This document shows positions 8,460 through 17,545 of a stretch of DNA of 64,000 nt, one piece after another. The stretch comes from Eisenbergiella tayi (GTDB lineage: Bacteria; Bacillota; Clostridia; Lachnospirales; Lachnospiraceae), in assembly GCF_001881565.1 (NCBI RefSeq), contig NZ_MPDJ01000001.1, positions 437,966 to 501,965 of the forward strand, written 5' to 3'. Positions within the stretch are counted from its first letter, which is position 1, and every line of letters begins with the position of its first letter. A program made the position numbers and the translations under genes. The notes under the pieces are model-generated. The model made no database searches and was not told where the DNA came from. It saw only the letters and a program-made list of their open reading frames with translations.

Positions 8460-8807
8460 CTATAAATAACGCTGAAGGAAATCCGCAGCAGCTCCAACAG
8501 CCACAAAAGCCACGGCAGCCATGCCTGCCGCCGTTTTAAAACCTATCACCTCGAAATGTTTCCGAAGGCCCTTTTCCTCCCTGTCGGGCTTTTTCCCCTT
8601 CACTATAAGCATTCCCGACAAAAGAAACAGAAGAAGCGCCGCAATAAGAAAAACGCCGTTTTTTGCTGTTTCCAGGCCGGTGCCAATTCCCCCCTTTCCG
8701 AAAAGTAAGCCTGAAACAAATAAAAGAACAGCCGCTGCCAATGCAGCAGCCATTCCCACGAGAAGCGCTTTTACCAAATCCTTAAGCAGATTTTTTATCC
8801 TGTTCAT
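8460..8807 (-). CDS. Small membrane protein, last gene of the opp operon
   Basis: A 115-residue protein of unknown function. Three hydrophobic stretches are visible (LLVGMAAALAAAVLLFVSGL, FLIAALLLFLLSGMLIV and TAAGMAAVAFVAVGAAADFL), with a charged loop KGKKPDREEKGLRKH between the second and third. The ATG at 8807 has AGGAG five bases upstream. It starts 20 bp after the oppF-like stop on the same strand, so it is likely the last member of the peptide transporter transcript. I recognise no family. Confidence 0.72.
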   Translation of the reverse strand: MNRIKNLLKDLVKALLVGMAAALAAAVLLFVSGLLFGKGGIGTGLETAKNGVFLIAALLLFLLSGMLIVKGKKPDREEKGLRKHFEVIGFKTAAGMAAVAFVAVGAAADFLQRYL

Positions 8808-8827
8808 ATTCACTCCTCTAAAACCTG

Positions 8828-9820
8828 TCACTTACCGTCGTTTCCCTGTACACAGCGGTGGCAGGCCACATAATGCCCTTCCCCGATTTCCGTAAGAGGC
8901 GGCATTTCCTGTTCGCAGACGGGCATCGCATATTTGCATCTTCCCCTGAATCTGCAGCCGGGCTTTGTATTGATGGGGCTCGGCACTTCCCCCTCCAGGC
9001 GTATTTTGTTCTCGTCCCTTTCCTTTTCGATCTCCGGATCCGGGATCGGGATGGCGGAAAGCAGCGCCTGCGTGTAGGGATGAAGCGGGTTATCATATAA
9101 TTTCGCCGAGGTTGTCAGCTCCACCAGCGTTCCCAGATAAAGCACCGCCACCCTGTCGGAAATATGCTTTACCATGGACAGGTCATGCGCCACAAACAGA
9201 TAGGTCAGCCCCATCTTCTTCTGCAGATCGACAAGCAGGTTGACAATCTGCGCCTGGATGGAAACATCCAGCGCGGAGATCGGCTCGTCCAGCACGATAA
9301 ACTCCGGCTGCACCGCCAGCGCGCGGGCAATGCCGATTCTCTGGCGCTGTCCTCCTGAAAATTCATGTACAAACCGGTTCGCGTGTTCCCTGTTCAGCCC
9401 AACCAGCTCCAGATACTTATAAATGATATCCTGGCGTTCCTGTTTTGTCTTTGCCAGGTGATGGATGTCAATTCCCTCGCCGATGATTTCCGCAACTGTC
9501 ATACGGGGATCCAGGGAATTATAGGGATCCTGGAACACCATCTGCACTTCTTTTTTAAAGGACCGTTTCTCCTTCGGATCCAGCGCGTGTACATCCTGCC
9601 CTTTGTACAGGACCTTTCCGTCCGTTCTGTCATAGAGGCCGATACAGGTACGGCCGCAGGTCGTCTTGCCGCAGCCCGATTCCCCTACCATCCCCAGCGT
9701 CTCGCCCTTATAAATATCAAAGGAAACATCGTCCACCGCTTTTAATATGGTATTTTTCCCCACATGAAAATATTTTTTCAGATGCTGTACGGAAAGCAGC
9801 ACTTCCTTTTGTTCCTTCAT
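8828..9820 (-). CDS. oppF: Oligopeptide ABC transporter ATP-binding protein OppF
   Basis: A 330-residue ATPase of the Opp/Dpp family. Walker A is GESGCGKT, the ABC signature is FSGGQRQRIGIARAL and Walker B is FIVLDEPISALD. The C-terminal oligopeptide-transporter extension has the cysteine cluster CRFRGRCKYAMPVC, as in OppF proteins where it binds an iron-sulfur cluster. It powers uptake together with OppD. Its start overlaps the oppD stop by four bases (ATGA). Confidence 0.9.
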   Translation of the reverse strand: MKEQKEVLLSVQHLKKYFHVGKNTILKAVDDVSFDIYKGETLGMVGESGCGKTTCGRTCIGLYDRTDGKVLYKGQDVHALDPKEKRSFKKEVQMVFQDPYNSLDPRMTVAEIIGEGIDIHHLAKTKQERQDIIYKYLELVGLNREHANRFVHEFSGGQRQRIGIARALAVQPEFIVLDEPISALDVSIQAQIVNLLVDLQKKMGLTYLFVAHDLSMVKHISDRVAVLYLGTLVELTTSAKLYDNPLHPYTQALLSAIPIPDPEIEKERDENKIRLEGEVPSPINTKPGCRFRGRCKYAMPVCEQEMPPLTEIGEGHYVACHRCVQGNDGK

Positions 9821-10845
9821 CGCTTTCCTCCTTTCCGCTCCGGCATCTCCACCTTCGGCGCCATCTCATGATGCAGCCAGCAGGATGCCATATGGCCGTC
9901 CCCGAAATCCGTGCGCTCCGGCATTTCCTCTTTACAGATTTCCATACAGTATCTGCATCTGGTGGAAAAAGGGCAGCCTTTGGGCGGATTCAGCAGATCG
10001 GGCGGCGTTCCGGGTATGGATGCCAGCTCCTGTTTGTTTTCCAGGTCAAGGCGCGGTACGGATTCGATCAGCGCCCAGGTATAGGGATGCCTCGGGCGGT
10101 AAAAAATGTCCGCACACTTTCCCTTTTCCACGATCACGCCGGAATACATGACCGCGATATCCTGCGCCAGATTCGCCACAACACCCAGGTCATGGGTGAT
10201 AATGATAACGGATGTATTATGCTTCTTCTGCAGATCCTTGATGATATCCAGAATCTGCCCCTGGATAGTCACATCCAGCGCCGTCGTCGGCTCGTCGCAG
10301 ATCAGGAGCTTCGGGTCACAGGCAAAGGCGATGGCGATCATAACACGCTGGCGCATACCGCCGGAAAATTCATGCGGGTACTGCTTCACCCTCTTCTCAG
10401 GCTCCGGGATGCCGACCATACGCAGCATTTCCACCGCTTCCTTCTGCGCCGATTTTTTATCCATGTTCTTATGGGCCATCAGATTTTCCATAATCTGCTT
10501 TCCCACACGCATGGTGGGATTTAAGGAGGCCAGCGCGTCCTGGAAAATAATCGCGCACTCCCCGCCCTTATATGCCTGCCATTGCTTTTTGCTGTATTTT
10601 AATATATTATCGCCGTTATAAAGGATCGTGCTGCCTTCCTTGATTTCTCCGGCAGGTCCTTTGATCAGCCCCATAATGGACTTGGCGGTAACGGATTTCC
10701 CGCAGCCGGACTCACCCACAATTGCCAGCGCTTTCCCTGTTTCCAATTCAAAAGAAACCCCTCTGACAGACTGTACCTCTCCCGCATAGGTATGATAGGA
10801 AACCCGCAGATCCTTCACTTCCAGTATATTTTTTGTTTCGCTCAT
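9817..10845 (-). CDS. oppD: Oligopeptide ABC transporter ATP-binding protein OppD
   Basis: A 342-residue ATPase, partner of OppF. Walker A is GESGCGKS, the signature is FSGGMRQRVMIAIAF and Walker B is LLICDEPTTALD. The C-terminal domain carries CPFSTRCRYCMEICKEE, the family cysteine motif. It follows oppC by 16 bp and overlaps oppF. The substrate could be peptides, nickel-type metal chelates or oligosaccharides in this broad family; peptide is the default. Confidence 0.9.
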   Translation of the reverse strand: MSETKNILEVKDLRVSYHTYAGEVQSVRGVSFELETGKALAIVGESGCGKSVTAKSIMGLIKGPAGEIKEGSTILYNGDNILKYSKKQWQAYKGGECAIIFQDALASLNPTMRVGKQIMENLMAHKNMDKKSAQKEAVEMLRMVGIPEPEKRVKQYPHEFSGGMRQRVMIAIAFACDPKLLICDEPTTALDVTIQGQILDIIKDLQKKHNTSVIIITHDLGVVANLAQDIAVMYSGVIVEKGKCADIFYRPRHPYTWALIESVPRLDLENKQELASIPGTPPDLLNPPKGCPFSTRCRYCMEICKEEMPERTDFGDGHMASCWLHHEMAPKVEMPERKGGKR

Positions 10846-10861
10846 TTTGTCTTATCCTCCC

Positions 10862-11779
10862 TCACTGTCTCAGTCTCGGGTCAAGGGCATCACGCAGGCC
10901 GTCTCCCAGCAGGTTAAAGGCCATGACGATGATACAGAGGACCGCACAGGGATAAAACAGCTGGGCCGGATAGAAATCCATGGTCTGCTGTCCCTGGGAA
11001 ATCAGGACGCCCAGGCTGATCGCCGGAGCTTTCAGGCCGATCCCCAGAAAGCTCAGTCCGGCCTCAGTGAAAATGAACTGCGGGATTGCCGTGGAGGCAT
11101 CCAGAATGAGGATACTGAGCATATTCGGGATATAATGCTTTAAGATGATCCGGGACGGCTTTGCCCCCAGGACCTCTGCCGCATAGACATACTCCGATTC
11201 CTTCAGCTGCTTGATCATACCTCTGGTCTGTCTGGCCGTATTGCACCATGCGGTAATGCTCAGGGCGATCAGCAGCGCGAACAAATTATTGCCCAGTACC
11301 ATCATGATCAGGATGGTCACCAGCAGATAGGGAACGGAATTGATGACCTCAATGATTCTCATCAGCACATCGTCCACCCAGCCGCCGAAGTGCGCCATAG
11401 CCGCTCCGTACAGGGTGCCCACAACAAGCTTTAATATGGTAGCCACGATGGCGATCAGGATAGAAGCCCGTGCGCCGACCCAGATTCGTGAAAACAGATC
11501 ACGTCCCAGGTTATCGGTGCCAAACCAGTACTGGGCGCTTGAGCCCTTGTTCTTATCCACCACATTCATGGCAATATAATCGTAGCCGCGGATATAAGGA
11601 CCGATGATGACAAGGACAACGAGCAGTCCCAGAACCACCAGCGATACCATAGCCACAGGATTTTTCTTCAGCCTTCTCCAGGCATCCTGCCAGTAGGAGA
11701 TGGTTGGACGGTCGATCCGGTTGGCTTCCTCCTGGGAGAAGCCGATGACTTTAAATTTTTCCGGTGTTAATTGTGCCAT
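10862..11779 (-). CDS. oppC: Oligopeptide ABC transporter permease OppC
   Basis: A 305-residue inner-membrane permease. A cytosolic N-terminus (PTISYWQDAWRRLKKNPVAM) precedes the first membrane helix and a periplasmic-facing loop ending in GTDNLGRDLFSRI, the OppC/DppC hallmark. The EAA loop is visible as YAAEVLGAKPSRIILKHYIP. About six membrane segments. It sits 12 bp downstream of oppB and 16 bp upstream of oppD. Confidence 0.9.
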   Translation of the reverse strand: MAQLTPEKFKVIGFSQEEANRIDRPTISYWQDAWRRLKKNPVAMVSLVVLGLLVVLVIIGPYIRGYDYIAMNVVDKNKGSSAQYWFGTDNLGRDLFSRIWVGARASILIAIVATILKLVVGTLYGAAMAHFGGWVDDVLMRIIEVINSVPYLLVTILIMMVLGNNLFALLIALSITAWCNTARQTRGMIKQLKESEYVYAAEVLGAKPSRIILKHYIPNMLSILILDASTAIPQFIFTEAGLSFLGIGLKAPAISLGVLISQGQQTMDFYPAQLFYPCAVLCIIVMAFNLLGDGLRDALDPRLRQ

Positions 11780-11791
11780 TCTTCTCTCCTC

Positions 11792-12748
11792 CTATTTTCC
11801 GCTGCCCGGCATACCGATCCGGGGATCCACCAGCACATAGAGAATATCAGTGATGAACAGCACCACAATATAGAGCGCGGCGAGCAGCACCGTCTCCCCA
11901 AGCACGATGGAAAGATCCTGATTATTAACCGCTGTCACGAAATACTGTCCGATGCCCGGTATCGAAAAAATGCTCTCAATAAAAAAGGAGCCGGTGATAC
12001 ACATGGCCACGGACATGGGCAGCTGCGTCATGACCGGAATAAAGGAGTTGCGCAGAATGTGCCGCCGCACGACAGCCGCACGGCTTAAGCCCTTGGATTC
12101 TGCAGTCAGCACATAATCCTGGTTGATGACATCCAGCATGGAGGTCTTTAACAGCCTGGCATAGGTAGCTACATAGGTAAAGCACCCTGTCAGCGTCGGC
12201 AGGAAGGTATACTCCCAGCCTCCTACCCACAGATCCTTCCCCGCCGGCCAGCCGATCGTCGGGAACCATCGCAGGTTTCCCGCGAATACCTTCTGCAGCA
12301 GAAGGCCGAAAATCAGATGCGGGACGGAAATGAGCAGCACTGACAGGCCGACCACCATATAGTCCGCAATCGTTCCCCTCCGTGTGGCAGCCAGAATTCC
12401 CAGAAGAAGGCCGATGGTAACACCCAGCAGCATCTGCTGGATCCCCAGCCTGGCGGATACAGGCAGCCTGTCATGAACCAGTTTGCCGATCGTCTGCCCC
12501 GCATATACGAAGGATTCACCGAAATCGCCTTTCGCCATATTGACCATTGTGATGGCATAACGCTCCATCACGGGCTTATCCAGACCGTATCTCTTATACA
12601 GAGTTTCCTTTGCCTGCGGCTGCAGCTTGTCCGCACGCTGGGATAGAGGATCTCCCGGAACCGCCTCCAGGAGAAAAAATGTTGCGGTAGCGATTAGGAA
12701 AAGTGTCAGTATCATTTCACAGAATCGCCGGAGTAAGTATTTTACCAT
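11792..12748 (-). CDS. oppB: Oligopeptide ABC transporter permease OppB
   Basis: A 318-residue inner-membrane permease with the OppB/DppB N-terminus (MVKYLLRRFCEMILTLFLIA), the VPGDPL motif and the loop DKPVMERYAITMVNMAKGDFG. The EAA loop reads YVLTAESKGLSRAAVVRRHI. It forms the translocation pore with OppC. It is separated from oppA by 145 bp containing a stem-loop. Confidence 0.9.
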   Translation of the reverse strand: MVKYLLRRFCEMILTLFLIATATFFLLEAVPGDPLSQRADKLQPQAKETLYKRYGLDKPVMERYAITMVNMAKGDFGESFVYAGQTIGKLVHDRLPVSARLGIQQMLLGVTIGLLLGILAATRRGTIADYMVVGLSVLLISVPHLIFGLLLQKVFAGNLRWFPTIGWPAGKDLWVGGWEYTFLPTLTGCFTYVATYARLLKTSMLDVINQDYVLTAESKGLSRAAVVRRHILRNSFIPVMTQLPMSVAMCITGSFFIESIFSIPGIGQYFVTAVNNQDLSIVLGETVLLAALYIVVLFITDILYVLVDPRIGMPGSGK

Positions 12749-12775
12749 AACAGCACTCCCTGTTCTTATACCAAA

Positions 12776-12841
12776 GAAGGGCTACTTCACGCGGACGGCC
12801 TGGCACCTTCGCCAAACCATACCGCCCTTCGTAAGCCCTTC
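12776..12841 (-). promoter_or_regulatory. Intercistronic stem-loop between oppA and oppB
   Basis: GAAGGGCT (12776-12783) pairs with AGCCCTTC (12834-12841), with smaller GGCGAAGGTGCC-type hairpins inside. There is no strong T-run on the minus strand, so it more likely protects the oppA transcript or attenuates read-through than fully terminates. Confidence 0.5.
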
Positions 12842-12893
12842 TAAAGTTTTTTCTTTTATCGTATACCTTATTTCACTGAAATTACAGCTTCTT

Positions 12894-14636
12894 TTATCTG
12901 TTTCTTCCTTCAATTCTGGTGATATAAAGCTCCTGGCTCGCGCCGAAGGAGGAAGTCCTGAAGTCCTTCACCCAGTTCTGCAGGAATACCTGCTTGGTAT
13001 TGTAATAAATCGGCGCCAGCGCACAGTCATCAAACAGCATGTTTTCCATTTGTGTATAGATTTCCTTACGCTTTGCCATATCGTTTTCACCAACCAGGGA
13101 ATCAGCCAGCGCATCATATTCCGGATTGCTGTAATATCCATAGGAATCATAATAACCGGTATGGAAGGTATTCAGGTAATCCAGCGGATCATTGTAATCG
13201 CTCCACCAGCCGCCGATCATCATATCATACTGATTATCATCTCTCTGTGCCTTAAACAGGGCAAAATCACCCACGGAATTCAGTTCCACCTTACAGCCCA
13301 GCTTCTGGGAGATCACCTGCTGGATATATTCCCTCTCAGACTGATTCTCAATCGTATTCCCGCTGGTAAGCAGGTTCAGTGTAATATCACTGATCGGTGT
13401 GGTCACGCCCAGTTCATCCAGACCTTCCTGAAACAGTGCCTGCAGCTTGGCCGGATCGCCGCCATATTGCTCATATTCTGCCTTTGCAGGCTCCTCTACC
13501 TGGTTGCGCCAGGGCTCTCCGTCAAAGGTGATCGCAGGAGCCACATATCCGTAAGCGGGTTTGTATCTGCCATAGATCGCTTCCACCATTTCATCCCTGT
13601 CAATACAGTAAGAAATCGCTTTCCGGATCTTTACATTCTTCATCAGTCCGGAGAGGCCGCCGTCTCTGAATTCAAAATTCATGGTAACAGTTCCCGGATA
13701 ATCCGAGGTCAGCTCCACATACTTTCCTTCAGCTGCCGCTGCGGAATATTTTGTCGCATAATCGCCGGAGGTCTGCAGCACATCCAGCTCTCCGTTTTCA
13801 AACATGGTCGCTGCGGTGGAATCCTCCGCTACCAAAAACCAATTCACGGTATCCAGCTTTGTATTGTCCGCATCCCAGTAGTAAGGGTTCTTCGTCCATA
13901 CCATTTTATTGTCTTCCACCAGCTCGGACATACAGAACGGTCCGTTGTAAACACAAAGCGTCCAGTCCTTGCCCCAGTTGTCGCCTGCAGCTTCCGCAAT
14001 ATCCTCACGTGTGGGATACAGAGGAGTTGCCACCAGCTTCGCATCAAAGGTAGGATCCGCCACCTTCAGTGTAACCTCAAAGGTATAATCATCCAGCGCC
14101 TTTGCCGCCACATCATCTCTGCTTCCGGTTCCTTTGTTATATTCTTCCGCACCCACAACATTCAGGGCGAAGGAAGCGTAATCATAACCTTTGGAAGAAT
14201 CCAGCAGTCTTTTCCAGCCATATTCATAATCATGGGCCGTAACAGGCTGCCCATCGGACCATTTCGCGTTCTGTCTCAGATGGAAGGTATATACCAGGCC
14301 ATCGTCGGAAACATCAACGCTCTCCGCGCCTGCCAGGATGAAGTGCTCCCCGTCCTCATCCGCTACGTTGCGGTACAGCCCCTCATAGCAGTCGCCCATC
14401 ATCCAGCGCCAGCCCATATCCTGTACGTCATAATTGTTTCCGAATGCGGTTGTCCGCAGATTCAGCACCTGCGTATCAGCGCCTGCCGCCGCGCCTTCGT
14501 CGGAAGCATTATCCGTCGCCTGAGCGGAAACATTGGAATCCCCGGCGGTAGCCACTTCTGTCGTACCGTCCCCACAGCCTGACAGTGTGCCGATTATCAT
14601 CACGCCCGTCAGTAACATTGCCAGTATCTTTTTCAT
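12894..14636 (-). CDS. oppA: Oligopeptide-binding lipoprotein OppA
   Basis: A 580-residue extracellular solute-binding protein of family 5. The signal peptide ends in a lipobox (TLSGC), so it is anchored to the outer face of the membrane. After an acidic, Ala/Thr-rich linker, the domain shows the family features YTFHLRQNAKWSDGQPVTA and, later, KIRKAISYCIDRDEMVEAIY. It captures the substrate for OppBCDF, which follow on the same strand. Its ATG has a GGAGGA site and lies 64 bp after the cyuA-like gene, with no clear terminator between, so cyuA and opp may share a transcript. Confidence 0.9.
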   Translation of the reverse strand: MKKILAMLLTGVMIIGTLSGCGDGTTEVATAGDSNVSAQATDNASDEGAAAGADTQVLNLRTTAFGNNYDVQDMGWRWMMGDCYEGLYRNVADEDGEHFILAGAESVDVSDDGLVYTFHLRQNAKWSDGQPVTAHDYEYGWKRLLDSSKGYDYASFALNVVGAEEYNKGTGSRDDVAAKALDDYTFEVTLKVADPTFDAKLVATPLYPTREDIAEAAGDNWGKDWTLCVYNGPFCMSELVEDNKMVWTKNPYYWDADNTKLDTVNWFLVAEDSTAATMFENGELDVLQTSGDYATKYSAAAAEGKYVELTSDYPGTVTMNFEFRDGGLSGLMKNVKIRKAISYCIDRDEMVEAIYGRYKPAYGYVAPAITFDGEPWRNQVEEPAKAEYEQYGGDPAKLQALFQEGLDELGVTTPISDITLNLLTSGNTIENQSEREYIQQVISQKLGCKVELNSVGDFALFKAQRDDNQYDMMIGGWWSDYNDPLDYLNTFHTGYYDSYGYYSNPEYDALADSLVGENDMAKRKEIYTQMENMLFDDCALAPIYYNTKQVFLQNWVKDFRTSSFGASQELYITRIEGRNR

Positions 14637-14700
14637 TTTGTGTCCTCCTTTTTCTTATCTGCTTGTACATCTTCTATTGTGAAAGCCTGTGTCCCATGCT

Positions 14701-15987
14701 TTAATCACAGTGCGTCATGATTCGTATGATTTCCTCGTCGGTCTCACACATCCCCTTCGCACCCAGACGGTAAATATTCCGTATGGTGTTTTCCACACCC
14801 TGGGATACAATCCCGTCTTCCGCATAGAACTGCTGTCCTTCCTGAAACATAGAATACCCTAAGATGCCCGCGTCTACAGAAGACGCTATTTTCCCGGCAC
14901 AGGACGGTTTGGCGCCGTCACACACGATTCCTGAGACAATGGCAATGGAATTGACCAATGTATGAGAAACATCTTCCAGCCTGCCGCCCTGCAGCCATGC
15001 GATGCCGCATCCGGCCGCACAGCCGGCGCACACCGCCCCGCAGAAAGCGGACAGCGGGCCGATGCCGTTCTTTAAATGGATGGCAATCAGATTGGATACC
15101 AGAAGCGCCCGGTACAGTTCTTCCGCAGAGGAATGCAGTTCCTTTGCATATACGATGACTGGGACAGATACTGTAATCCCCTGGTTACCGCTTCCGGAAT
15201 TGATGACAACCGGCAGTTCACACCCGCTCATACGCGCATCGGAACCGGCCGCCGCCATGGCCTTGGCCCTCGTCTTCACATCTGTGCCGCAGGTTCTGAG
15301 CAGGACGCTTCCTACATTTGCTCCCCAATCGTGTTTGATTCCCTCTTCGGCAATTGCATAATTATAAGAAATCTGCCTGTCCAGAATCTCCTGCACATCA
15401 GATATCTCCGCCTCCCGGGCAAAGGTTATTATCTTTTCAATGGAAAGGCCGCTGCGGTCGGCTTTGCGGCCTGAAACGTCACAGTTCTCCCCTTCCCTGT
15501 CCAAAAGCACTTCACCGTTCTTTTCCACACGCACAATATTGGAATGGCATTTGGCAATCCGCACCACCGCTTCCTGCCCTTTTGCCGAAACAGTGATCCG
15601 CACATCCAGCTTATCCCCGTTTTCCAGCGCTTTCACCACAAAACAGGCCTGCTCCAGATATTCCCGGATCTGCTCTCTCTGGACATCAGAAACCTGTGCA
15701 ATCACCTCCAGGATCTTTGAAGCTTCTCCCGCCACAATCCCTGCTGCAGCAGCCGCCGGAATTCCCTTCAGCCTGCCGGTATTCGGAACGATTACACTCT
15801 TCACATTTTTTATGATATTGCCGGAAGCCTCAATCACTACTTTCTCCGGAAGGCATCCCAGAGTCTCTCTTGCCTTCGCCGCACAATAGGCGATGGCGAT
15901 TGGCTCCGTACACCCAAAGGCCGGCGTCAGCTCTTCCTTCAATATTTCCACAAAATTTCTATACTCTTCCTTCGTAAGTTCCATCAT
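14701..15987 (-). CDS. cyuA: L-cysteine desulfidase-like protein (CyuA/YhaM family)
   Basis: A 428-residue member of the UPF0597/YhaM family, whose studied members (CyuA) break L-cysteine down to pyruvate, ammonia and sulfide using an iron-sulfur cluster, and which is related to the serine dehydratase alpha chain. Family features are TPAFGCTEPIAIAYCAAKAR near the N-terminus, the glycine-rich SGSGNQGITVSVPVI, and conserved cysteines in FCGAVCAGCAAGCG and IVCDGAKPSCAGK that would ligate the cluster. The start chosen is ATG 15987, seven bases after AGGAG; the frame is open to 16194 without a ribosome site. It is divergent from a LysR gene and upstream of oppA. Confidence 0.85.
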   Translation of the reverse strand: MMELTKEEYRNFVEILKEELTPAFGCTEPIAIAYCAAKARETLGCLPEKVVIEASGNIIKNVKSVIVPNTGRLKGIPAAAAAGIVAGEASKILEVIAQVSDVQREQIREYLEQACFVVKALENGDKLDVRITVSAKGQEAVVRIAKCHSNIVRVEKNGEVLLDREGENCDVSGRKADRSGLSIEKIITFAREAEISDVQEILDRQISYNYAIAEEGIKHDWGANVGSVLLRTCGTDVKTRAKAMAAAGSDARMSGCELPVVINSGSGNQGITVSVPVIVYAKELHSSAEELYRALLVSNLIAIHLKNGIGPLSAFCGAVCAGCAAGCGIAWLQGGRLEDVSHTLVNSIAIVSGIVCDGAKPSCAGKIASSVDAGILGYSMFQEGQQFYAEDGIVSQGVENTIRNIYRLGAKGMCETDEEIIRIMTHCD

Positions 15988-16046
15988 TTCCCGGCTCCTG
16001 ATTATCATGTGTATACTATGGTAAATCATTTTTAAATTTGTGTTAC

Positions 16047-16112
16047 AGTATAGCATATTTATTGTAATATGCATAATTAAAATGTATAATAATACATATC
16101 GATTTTTTCGAT
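16047..16112 (-). promoter_or_regulatory. cyuA promoter with LysR-type box
   Basis: A -10 TATACT (plus-strand AGTATA 16047-16052) with only a weak -35 17 bp away, typical of an activated promoter. Upstream, ATCGA-TTTTT-TCGAT (16098-16112) is a perfect T-N11-A LysR box centred about 65 bp before the predicted start of transcription, where LysR activators bind. Confidence 0.6.
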
Positions 16113-16162
16113 TATAAATACGTTGAGAAAAAATGAGTTTCAGAACGAGGGGACAGGACGAT

Positions 16163-17032
16163 ATGGAGATTAAAAATATATGTACATTTGTCAAGGCCGC
16201 GGAGCTGGGAAATTTTACAAAGGCCGCACAGGAACTGGGATATGCACAATCAACAGTAACCGCACAGATTCAGCAGCTGGAAAACGAACTGCACGTGAAC
16301 CTCTTCGAGAGGAATGGAAAACGTATTGTCCTTTCCGCTTCCGGAAAAGAATTCCTTCAGTATGCTTATCAAATAATCAAATATGAGTCCATGGCTGTCG
16401 AACATTTTTCTTTGTCAGGCGAACCCGAAGGGGAATTGAACATCGGTATTATGGAAACAATATGCGCTTCCGAGTTCGTTAACCTTTTCCAGAATTTCAG
16501 TCTGAATTATCACCAGGTATCACTGAATTTACAAATCGTCACCACCCACCAGGCTCTTGATATGCTGGAAAAAGGAAAGTTCGACCTGATTTTCCTTCTG
16601 GACAACAAAATATCCCGCCCAGACATGGTGACTGCGCGGGAATACCCTGTTGATATTTCTTTTTTCTGCGCCTCCGGCCATCCGCTCGCTTCCCAGAAAG
16701 ATATTACGCTGGAACAGCTTCTGCAGGAGCCCTTCATCCTGACCGAAAAGGGCTGCAATTACCGGGAGGTATTTGAAAGCGAGGTCGCCGCCAGGGGCCA
16801 GACACTGACCTGCATCACCGAAATCGGCTATACCAGGTACATCATCCAGGCGGTTTCCCGCAGGCTGGGTATCGGACTGCTTCCTGCCATGACCCTTTCG
16901 GAGGCTTTGCGGCTCGGAACCATTTCCCTGATCCAGGTTCAAAACTACCAGATCCGCATGTCCATCCAGGTTATTTACAGCAACAAGCGCCGGATATCCC
17001 TGCCCCTCAGAGCCTTTCTTGATTCTTTGTGA
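16163..17032 (+). CDS. LysR-family transcriptional regulator
   Basis: A 289-residue LysR-type regulator. The N-terminal winged helix (MEIKNICTFVKAAELGNFTK, then AAQELGYAQSTVTAQIQQLE) is followed by a periplasmic-binding-like effector domain. The start at 16163 matches the family N-terminus; an ATG at 16133 is in frame but would add ten unconserved residues. It is divergent from cyuA with a LysR box between them, so it probably activates cyuA, and perhaps the opp genes behind it, in response to an amino acid or sulfur signal. Confidence 0.85.
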   Translation: MEIKNICTFVKAAELGNFTKAAQELGYAQSTVTAQIQQLENELHVNLFERNGKRIVLSASGKEFLQYAYQIIKYESMAVEHFSLSGEPEGELNIGIMETICASEFVNLFQNFSLNYHQVSLNLQIVTTHQALDMLEKGKFDLIFLLDNKISRPDMVTAREYPVDISFFCASGHPLASQKDITLEQLLQEPFILTEKGCNYREVFESEVAARGQTLTCITEIGYTRYIIQAVSRRLGIGLLPAMTLSEALRLGTISLIQVQNYQIRMSIQVIYSNKRRISLPLRAFLDSL

Positions 17033-17173
17033 GATTTGATATCAGACCGGAGCGACAGTATCCTCGCACAGGAATAAATTATCCATAAATATATATAAAG
17101 TCGTTGATATATGATAGCATTTGTGCTATCGTATCATTAAGAAATAACTAAAACATTTTGGAGCATACTAAGG

Positions 17174-17545
17174 ATGTATACAATCGAATTTTATGAAAAA
17201 AGCAACGGTTAATCCGAAATTTGGGAGTTCCTTGAATCGCTGCGGAAGAAAGCATCCACAAATAAAGACGCCCGCATACAATATAAGCAGACAGTCCTCT
17301 ACATTCAGCTTCTACAGGACAATGGTACCCGCCTTCCGGAAAATGTCACCAAACATCTCGGCGATGGCATATGGGAACTGCGTCCCGGAAACAACCGTGT
17401 ATTCTATTTCTATTTTAATAATGACACCTTTGTTCTTCTCCATCAATTCCGCAAAAAATCGCAGAAAACACCACGCCGCGAAATTGACAAGGCCAAATCA
17501 GAGCGTGATGATTACTTATCCAGAAAGGAGGCTGAAAAAGCATGA
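17174..17545 (+). pseudogene. HigB/RelE-type toxin gene with premature stop
   Basis: Read from ATG 17174 the frame gives MYTIEFYEKSNG, then a TAA stop (17210-17212), then an intact 111-residue remainder: SEIWEFLESLRKK, LPENVTKHLGDGIWELRPGN, NRVFYFYFNNDTFVLLHQF and a lysine-rich end. This is the phage-derived Gp49-like/HigB family of ribosome-dependent mRNA interferases, normally about 110-125 residues. No ATG/GTG start follows soon after the stop, so the toxin should be dead unless the stop is read through. The stop codon overlaps the antitoxin start (ATGA), the normal arrangement for these pairs. Confidence 0.88.

Noticed and set aside
8085..8506. Two open frames with near-identical Pro/Arg/Cys-rich products in the inverted repeat
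   Set aside because: They are the same repeat arm read on opposite strands; no ribosome site and no plausible protein.
12627..14582. Long plus-strand open frame (651 codons) opposite oppA and oppB
   Set aside because: Antisense shadow: no ribosome site, no domain, and the minus strand encodes full-length, clearly recognisable transporter proteins.
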